From SZAS-103 sp038216155 (lineage in GTDB: Bacteria > Pseudomonadota > Gammaproteobacteria > Xanthomonadales > Xanthomonadaceae), in the NCBI GenBank assembly GCA_038216155.1, contig JBBQQH010000014.1, positions 1 through 59,616 on the forward strand: a DNA stretch of 59,616 nt, read 5' to 3'. Both the position numbers and the translations under genes were made by a program. This document shows positions 53,316 through 59,616 of the stretch, piece by piece. Below the pieces are notes generated by a model. It was not told the DNA's origin. It made no database searches and was given only the letters and a program-made list of their open reading frames with translations. Positions within the stretch are counted from its first letter, which is position 1, and every line of letters begins with the position of its first letter.

Positions 53316-53579
53316 TCAGCCATTGGCCGACTCGGCATGCATCGCATCCGGCGCGTGATCCTCGGTGCCGACGTGCACGTTGCGCGAGGGCACCACGGTC
53401 GATATGGCGTGCTTGTAAACCATCTGGCTGACGGTATTGCGCAGCAGCACCACAAATTGGTCGAACGACTCGATCGTGCCCTGCAGCTTGATGCCGTTGA
53501 CCAGATACACGGCCACCGGAACGCGCTCGCGTCGCAGCGCGTTGAGGAATGGATCCTGCAGACTTTGTCCCTTGGACAT
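53316..53579 (-). CDS. hfq: RNA chaperone Hfq
   Basis: Hfq (87 residues) forms hexamers that pair small RNAs with mRNAs. Sm1 (LQDPFLNALRRERVPVAVYLVNGIKLQGTIESFDQFVVLL) and Sm2 (YKHAISTVVPSR, 55-66) motifs are intact. The short acidic/His-containing C-terminal tail (about 20 residues) is brief compared with E. coli. It precedes hflX by 5 bases. The 189-bp spacer to miaA probably carries its promoter, not identified. Confidence 0.97.
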   Translation of the reverse strand: MSKGQSLQDPFLNALRRERVPVAVYLVNGIKLQGTIESFDQFVVLLRNTVSQMVYKHAISTVVPSRNVHVGTEDHAPDAMHAESANG

Positions 53580-53768
53580 GGGCTTCTCCGAATGGGGTTG
53601 CGATGCTGTTGTTATGGGCGCCGAGGCAGTCGCTGGGCTGCGATCGTTCGATGGCGATCGTTGTATCGGCCCGTCGGCGTGGATCGACGCCAGACCGGTC
53701 TGCTTCGCTGACCGGAAGCGTCCATGATCGCACGCCGGGCGTTTGACTGCATGGGCGCGCGCTTCCTT

Positions 53769-54743
53769 TCAGACCGGGGTCGCGTGGCCGAGAAACAGGT
53801 CCAGCGCGGCCTCCAGCGCATCGCGATCGGTTTCCAGATCGAACCAGCGCGCATCCAATTCCCCACGCAACCAGGTGAACTGGCGCTTGGCCAGTTGCCG
53901 GGTGGCCGCGATCGCCTGATCGCGGAAGATGGCGGCGTCGGTTTCGCCATCCAGGTGACGCCATGCCTGCCGATAGCCGACCGCGCGCAGCGAGGGCAAT
54001 TGGCCTGTGCGCGCCGCCTCGCACAAGCGTGGATCGGCGCGCAGGCGGCGCATCTCGTCCAGAAAGCCATCAGCCAGCATTGTGTCGAAGCGCGCTGCGA
54101 TGCGGGCGTGCAGCGCGCTGCGTTCGCGCGGTGCCAGAATGATCTTCAGCACGCGAAACGGAAACGGTCTCCGCACGCTGTCGCGTTGCCAATCGCTGAT
54201 CGCGCGTCCGGACCCTCGCCAGACTTCGAGTGCGCGGCTGATGCGCTGTGCATCGTGCGGGCCGATGCGCGCCGCGGCGGCTGGATCCACTGCTTTCAAC
54301 TGCGCGTGCAACGCGGGCCAGCCCAGCGCCGCGCCCTCGTCCGCCAGTTGCGCACGCAGCGCGGGATCGGCACTTGGCATCGGCGAGAGCCCATCCAGCA
54401 ACGCGCGGAAATACAGGCCAGTGCCGCCGACCAATAATGGAATCCGCACTCGCGCATGGATCGCTTGCATTGCGACTAGCGCCTCGCCAGCAAACTCGGC
54501 AGCGGAATACGTTTGATGTGGATCACGAACGTCGATCAGATGATGCGGCGCTTGCGCCAACGTGCGTGCGTCGGGTTTGGCGCTACCGATATCCATCCCG
54601 CGATAGACCAGTGCCGAGTCGACACTGACGATCTCGCCACCCAACCGCTGCGCCCATGCGACCGCCAGGGCGGTCTTGCCCGATGCGGTCGGACCCATGA
54701 TTGCGATGGCAGGCGGGCGCGCGTCGGCGCGTAAATCGATCAT
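53769..54743 (-). CDS. miaA: tRNA dimethylallyltransferase
   Basis: MiaA (324 residues) adds an isopentenyl group to A37 of UNN-reading tRNAs. P-loop GPTASGKT is at 17-24, followed by GEIVSVDSALVYRGMDIGSAKP and LLVGGTGLYFRAL. The C-terminal part has the QFTWLR motif. Dimethylallyl diphosphate comes from the MEP pathway started by dxs, also in this window. The gene opens the miaA-hfq-hflX-hflK-hflC order. Confidence 0.96.
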   Translation of the reverse strand: MIDLRADARPPAIAIMGPTASGKTALAVAWAQRLGGEIVSVDSALVYRGMDIGSAKPDARTLAQAPHHLIDVRDPHQTYSAAEFAGEALVAMQAIHARVRIPLLVGGTGLYFRALLDGLSPMPSADPALRAQLADEGAALGWPALHAQLKAVDPAAAARIGPHDAQRISRALEVWRGSGRAISDWQRDSVRRPFPFRVLKIILAPRERSALHARIAARFDTMLADGFLDEMRRLRADPRLCEAARTGQLPSLRAVGYRQAWRHLDGETDAAIFRDQAIAATRQLAKRQFTWLRGELDARWFDLETDRDALEAALDLFLGHATPV

Positions 54744-54885
54744 GAGGTTCGTCTTTTAAGTGCAGGCAAACAGGCTAACGGATAAAGCACGCATGCGTTT
54801 CGCCTGACAACCGCCTTGCCGCAGACTTGTAGCTGCAACCCGCTCCCTTCCTCGCCTGACACAACGATTGGGCTACGCTTGCGCC

Positions 54886-55965
54886 ATGAGTCGTATGAAA
54901 GCGCTTGGATTCCTGCTGGTGTTCGTGGTGCCTGCCTTGATGCCGCTGTCGGCATGGCTGGGCCGGGTGAGCGCGAATCCGGATTTGCTGGCGTGGTTTC
55001 CGTTGTTCTTCCTGTTTGTGTTGTTGCCCGCCTTGGACTACGCGCTGGGTCGCGATCCATCCAATCCGTTGCTTGCGCAGCAGACTTCGCTGGATAGTCG
55101 TTGGTGGTTTCGTGCGCTGACGCTCGCTTGCCTGCCGGTGCAGCTGACATTGCTGGCGTGGTCGGGGTGGTTTTTTGTGCAGCAGCATTTTGAAATCGCC
55201 GGCGGCATCGGCTGGTTGCTTTCGCAGGGCGTGGTCGGCGGCGTGATCGCGATCAATACCGCGCACGAGCTGATCCACAAGGACACCCGCATCGAGCGTG
55301 CAGCCGGCGGCGCGTTGCTGGCATCGGTCGGCTATCACGGCTTCAAGATTGAGCACCTGCGCGGGCACCATGTGCATGTGTCGACGCCGCTGGATGCATC
55401 CAGTGCGCGCTACCGGCAGACGCTATGGAATTTCCTGCCACGCGCGCTTGTTCGCAACACCGTCAATGCATGGCGACTGGAAGCGCAGCGGTTGACGCGG
55501 CTTGGCGCGCACTGGTTGAGCCCGCGCAACGAGCTGCTCGGCTGGAGCGTGTTTTGGCTGGCGTTGGCGAGCGGATTTGCGCTGTGGCTGGGGCCGGTCG
55601 GGCTCGCATTTTTCATCGCACAGGGATTTTTCGCGGCGTGTTCGCTGGAGATCATTAACTACATCGAGCACTACGGACTCGAACGCCGCGTCCTTGCCGA
55701 CGGTCGCTTCGAGCGCACCACGCACCTGCACAGCTGGAATTCTGACTACGCGCTGTCGAACTTCCTGCTGTTCCAGCTGCAACGCCATTCCGATCACCAC
55801 GAAACGCCGCGACGGCGCTACCAGAATTTGCTGCACCACGCCGACAGCCCGCAGTTGCCTGGCGGCTACGCAGCGATGTTCGTGTTGGCATTCTGTCCGC
55901 CGCTGTGGTTTCGCTTGGTGCATCCGCGGCTGCAAGGATTTCGCGCCAGGCTCGCGCAGCAGTAA
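54886..55965 (+). CDS. alkB: AlkB-type alkane 1-monooxygenase
   Basis: A 359-residue integral-membrane di-iron monooxygenase that hydroxylates the terminal carbon of alkanes. All histidine boxes are present: HELIH (127-131), HLRGHH (157-162), NYIEHYG (258-264) and HSDHH (301-305), with six hydrophobic helices between. ATG 54886 is preferred to an in-frame TTG at 54868. No rubredoxin, rubredoxin reductase or alkane regulator is in the window, so its electron supply must be encoded elsewhere. A related fatty-acid or xylene hydroxylase activity is possible. Confidence 0.92.
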   Translation: MSRMKALGFLLVFVVPALMPLSAWLGRVSANPDLLAWFPLFFLFVLLPALDYALGRDPSNPLLAQQTSLDSRWWFRALTLACLPVQLTLLAWSGWFFVQQHFEIAGGIGWLLSQGVVGGVIAINTAHELIHKDTRIERAAGGALLASVGYHGFKIEHLRGHHVHVSTPLDASSARYRQTLWNFLPRALVRNTVNAWRLEAQRLTRLGAHWLSPRNELLGWSVFWLALASGFALWLGPVGLAFFIAQGFFAACSLEIINYIEHYGLERRVLADGRFERTTHLHSWNSDYALSNFLLFQLQRHSDHHETPRRRYQNLLHHADSPQLPGGYAAMFVLAFCPPLWFRLVHPRLQGFRARLAQQ

Positions 55966-55974
55966 GCGTTGCGG

Positions 55975-56871
55975 TCAATCCTCGTCAGGCCACACGGGTT
56001 GTGCGCCCTTGCGGGCGCTGCCTGTGTGCACGGTCACTGCCGCCACGGCGTTCCATATCTTCAGCGTATCGACGGTTGCGGCGACGTCATGCACGCGCAG
56101 GAGCTTTGCGCCGTTTTGCGCCGCGATCAGTGCCGCCGCAACCGAGCCGTGCACGCGCTCGCCATGCAGACGATTGGTGAGCGCGCCGATCAGGCCCTTG
56201 CGCGAGAGGCCGGCCAGCACCGGCACGCCAAGGTCGCCAAAGCGAGCGAGCTGACGCAACAGCTGCAGGTTGTGATCGAGCGTCTTGCCGAAGCCGAAAC
56301 CCGGATCGACCACGATCTGCTTTTTCGCGATGCCGCTCATCTCGCAGGCGAAGATGCGTTCGGCCAGGAAGCGGTGTACGTCCGCGACCACGTCGTCGTA
56401 ACGTGGATCATCTTGCATCGTCGCCGGATCGCCCTGCATGTGCATCAGCACCACCGGCACCTTCAGTTCGGCCGCGGCATCGAGTGCGCCGTCGCGACGC
56501 AACGCGTAAACATCGTTGATGCCGCCTGCGCCGGCGGAAACCGCAGCACGCATCACCTCAGGTTTGGAGGTATCAACAAATATCGGCACGCCGGATTCGC
56601 GTGCAAGACGCTCGATGACCGCAACCACGCGGCGTAATTCCTCTTCGACGGATACTTCGTTCGCGCCGGGCCGCGTCGATTCGCCGCCGACATCGAGCGC
56701 GTCGGCTCCTTCAGCGACTAGTTGCATGCCGTGCGCAATCGCTGCGTCATGCGAGGTCAAGCCATCGCCCGAAAACGAATCCGGGGTGATGTTGACGATA
56801 CCTATCACGTTGGGCCGATCCAGACGCAGCGCGCGGTCGCCGCAGTTCAGCGTGGGAGTCGTGTCGAACAT
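55975..56871 (-). CDS. folP: dihydropteroate synthase
   Basis: FolP (298 residues) joins p-aminobenzoate to dihydropterin pyrophosphate in folate synthesis and is the sulfonamide target. Motifs: VIGIVNITPDSFSGDG (near 24-39), DVGGESTRPGA, the GFGKTLDHN segment of the pterin site and the C-terminal RVHDV. ATG 56871 is chosen; the frame is open to 56958 but that part includes the terminator hairpin. The ATG is only 15 nt beyond that hairpin. Confidence 0.95.
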   Translation of the reverse strand: MFDTTPTLNCGDRALRLDRPNVIGIVNITPDSFSGDGLTSHDAAIAHGMQLVAEGADALDVGGESTRPGANEVSVEEELRRVVAVIERLARESGVPIFVDTSKPEVMRAAVSAGAGGINDVYALRRDGALDAAAELKVPVVLMHMQGDPATMQDDPRYDDVVADVHRFLAERIFACEMSGIAKKQIVVDPGFGFGKTLDHNLQLLRQLARFGDLGVPVLAGLSRKGLIGALTNRLHGERVHGSVAAALIAAQNGAKLLRVHDVAATVDTLKIWNAVAAVTVHTGSARKGAQPVWPDED

Positions 56872-56886
56872 GCGTTGCCACTCAAG

Positions 56887-56915
56887 AAAAAAGGCCAGAG
56901 CGAACTCTGGCCTTT
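56887..56915 (-). terminator. intrinsic terminator/possible attenuator between ftsH and folP
   Basis: On the minus strand an 11-bp perfect stem (56915-56905 with 56900-56890) closes on a UUCG tetraloop and runs into T's at 56892-56887. It lies 44 bp after the ftsH stop and only 15 bp before the folP ATG, so transcripts entering folP from upstream must read through it. Confidence 0.85.
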
Positions 56916-56958
56916 GTGTGGATGACTGGCAAGCGATCCGTTCCCGCGCAGCGCGCAA

Positions 56959-58884
<1,926 letters not shown>

Positions 58885-58979
58885 ATGCGAGTCCCTCGTG
58901 AACAACCGTACATTGGTGTACCGACAGTCCACGATAAGCGAAGAGTGCGTCAATGTTCGCGAATCTATTGTGCATGATC

Positions 58980-59616
58980 CTACTTCCTTTCAACTTTTCT
59001 GCCTTGGGCGAGCGCATACACCTCGGGTGAGCGTTTGCGCGACGCCTCGGGTTTGCGCATCGCCACCCGCTGGTAGCGACGCTTGAGATCGAGCACGAAT
59101 GCATCAAAACCCTCGCCGATGAACAGCTTGCTTAAAAACGCCCCACCAGCGGTGAGATGCGTGTCAGCGAATTCCCGCGCCAGCTCGGCCAGATGCATTG
59201 CCCGCGGCTGATCAACCGACTCCATACCGCTCATGTTGGGGGCCATGTCGGAAAGCACAAGGTCGACCGGTCGACCATCCAGCAGCGCTTCGAGCCGGGA
59301 GAGTACGGCCTCATCCCGGAAGTCACCGTGAATGAAGTCGACCCCGGCGATCGGCGGCATCTCCAGAATGTCGAGCGCGATCACCGTGCCTGGATTGGCA
59401 CTCGCGGCGTCGCCGAGCATGCGCCGGGCGACTTGCGACCAACCGCCCGGCGCCGCGCCCAGGTCGACCACCACCATCCCAGGCTTCAGTAATTTGTCCC
59501 GCGCCAGCAACTCCTCGAGTTTGTAGGCGGCGCGCGAACGCATCCCTTCGCTCTGCGCCTTTTTCACAAAGGGATCGGCGAAATGCTCTTTTAACCAGTG
59601 CTGGCTGCTCTTGCTG
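58980..59616 (-). CDS. rlmE: 23S rRNA 2'-O-uridine methyltransferase RlmE, 5' end cut by the window
   Basis: RlmE (FtsJ/RrmJ) methylates U2552 of 23S rRNA. The reading frame continues past the right edge: residues SKSSQHWLKEHFADPFVKKAQ-like sequence up to the edge match the family N-terminus, so a GTG at 59567 that could start a shorter form is not the true start. The SAM site VVDLGAAPGGWSQVA, LDILEMPPIAGVDFI and VLSDMAPNMSG are present; the end KVERK is basic. It is followed by ftsH, the usual order, with 95 bp between. Confidence 0.93.
   Translation of the reverse strand, partial: SKSSQHWLKEHFADPFVKKAQSEGMRSRAAYKLEELLARDKLLKPGMVVVDLGAAPGGWSQVARRMLGDAASANPGTVIALDILEMPPIAGVDFIHGDFRDEAVLSRLEALLDGRPVDLVLSDMAPNMSGMESVDQPRAMHLAELAREFADTHLTAGGAFLSKLFIGEGFDAFVLDLKRRYQRVAMRKPEASRKRSPEVYALAQGRKVERK

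Noticed and set aside
53311..54024. Upstream extension of hflX to 682 codons
   Set aside because: It would overlap hfq and part of miaA; HflX starts naturally at GTG 53310 just after hfq.

Overview
The window (59.6 kb, GC-rich, densely coding on both strands) looks like a core chromosomal segment of a gammaproteobacterium of the order Xanthomonadales/Lysobacterales, probably Rhodanobacteraceae-like. The grounds are a MurL-type glutamate epimerase, a fused aspartate kinase/diaminopimelate decarboxylase, a SUF operon headed by an Rrf2 regulator and closed by a Rieske protein, and the gammaproteobacterial order miaA-hfq-hflX-hflK-hflC-DUF2065-purA. The genus cannot be fixed from sequence reading alone. 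I saw no rRNA, tRNA, CRISPR, prophage or insertion sequence. No gene-free stretch exceeds 300 bases.

Layout. 1-9.1 kb: the 5' part of murL (cut by the left edge), lysAC, a divergent EF-G paralogue, two small exported proteins and a DUF5916 outer-membrane protein. 9.1-16.1 kb: a SET-domain methyltransferase divergent from the suf operon (Rrf2 regulator, sufB, sufC, sufD, sufS, GNAT, Rieske). 16.1-25.7 kb: HutD-like and ComEA-like genes, an M20 peptidase behind a promoter with a 16-bp palindrome, a small membrane protein, cysD-cysNC for sulfate activation, manC, and the amgK-murU cell-wall recycling pair. 25.8-29.5 kb, minus strand: hda, an AI-2E-family permease, pgsA and a DUF2066 protein. 29.6-41.3 kb: a polyproline protein with a possible pseudo-receiver domain, dxs, prmC, an esterase-like lipoprotein, an orphan Pycsar-type membrane protein, oxyR, a hypothetical/GT39 pair, DUF5076, msrA and an EamA transporter. 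41.4-48.1 kb: a DISM-type diguanylate cyclase, DUF2007, glnS, a Cys-rich lipoprotein, a deaminase and rlmM. 48.1-59.6 kb: purA, DUF2065, hflC, hflK, hflX, hfq, miaA, alkB, folP, ftsH and the 5' part of rlmE (cut by the right edge).

How the genes work together. Cell-wall supply recurs: murL (D-Glu), lysAC (entry to and exit from the DAP pathway), amgK/murU (MurNAc salvage) and the ftsH/hflKC quality-control complex. Sulfur and redox form a second theme: cysD/cysNC, suf, oxyR, msrA. RNA and translation form a third: the EF-G paralogue, prmC, glnS, rlmM, rlmE, hfq, hflX, miaA. No complete novel defence or mobile system was found. The most unusual points are: a palindromic element translated in frame inside murL; an orphan PycTM-like protein; a probable ATT (or ATC) start for rlmM behind a strong Shine-Dalgarno; a palindrome placed like an activator site at the M20 promoter; and an intrinsic terminator only 15 nt before folP that looks like an attenuator.
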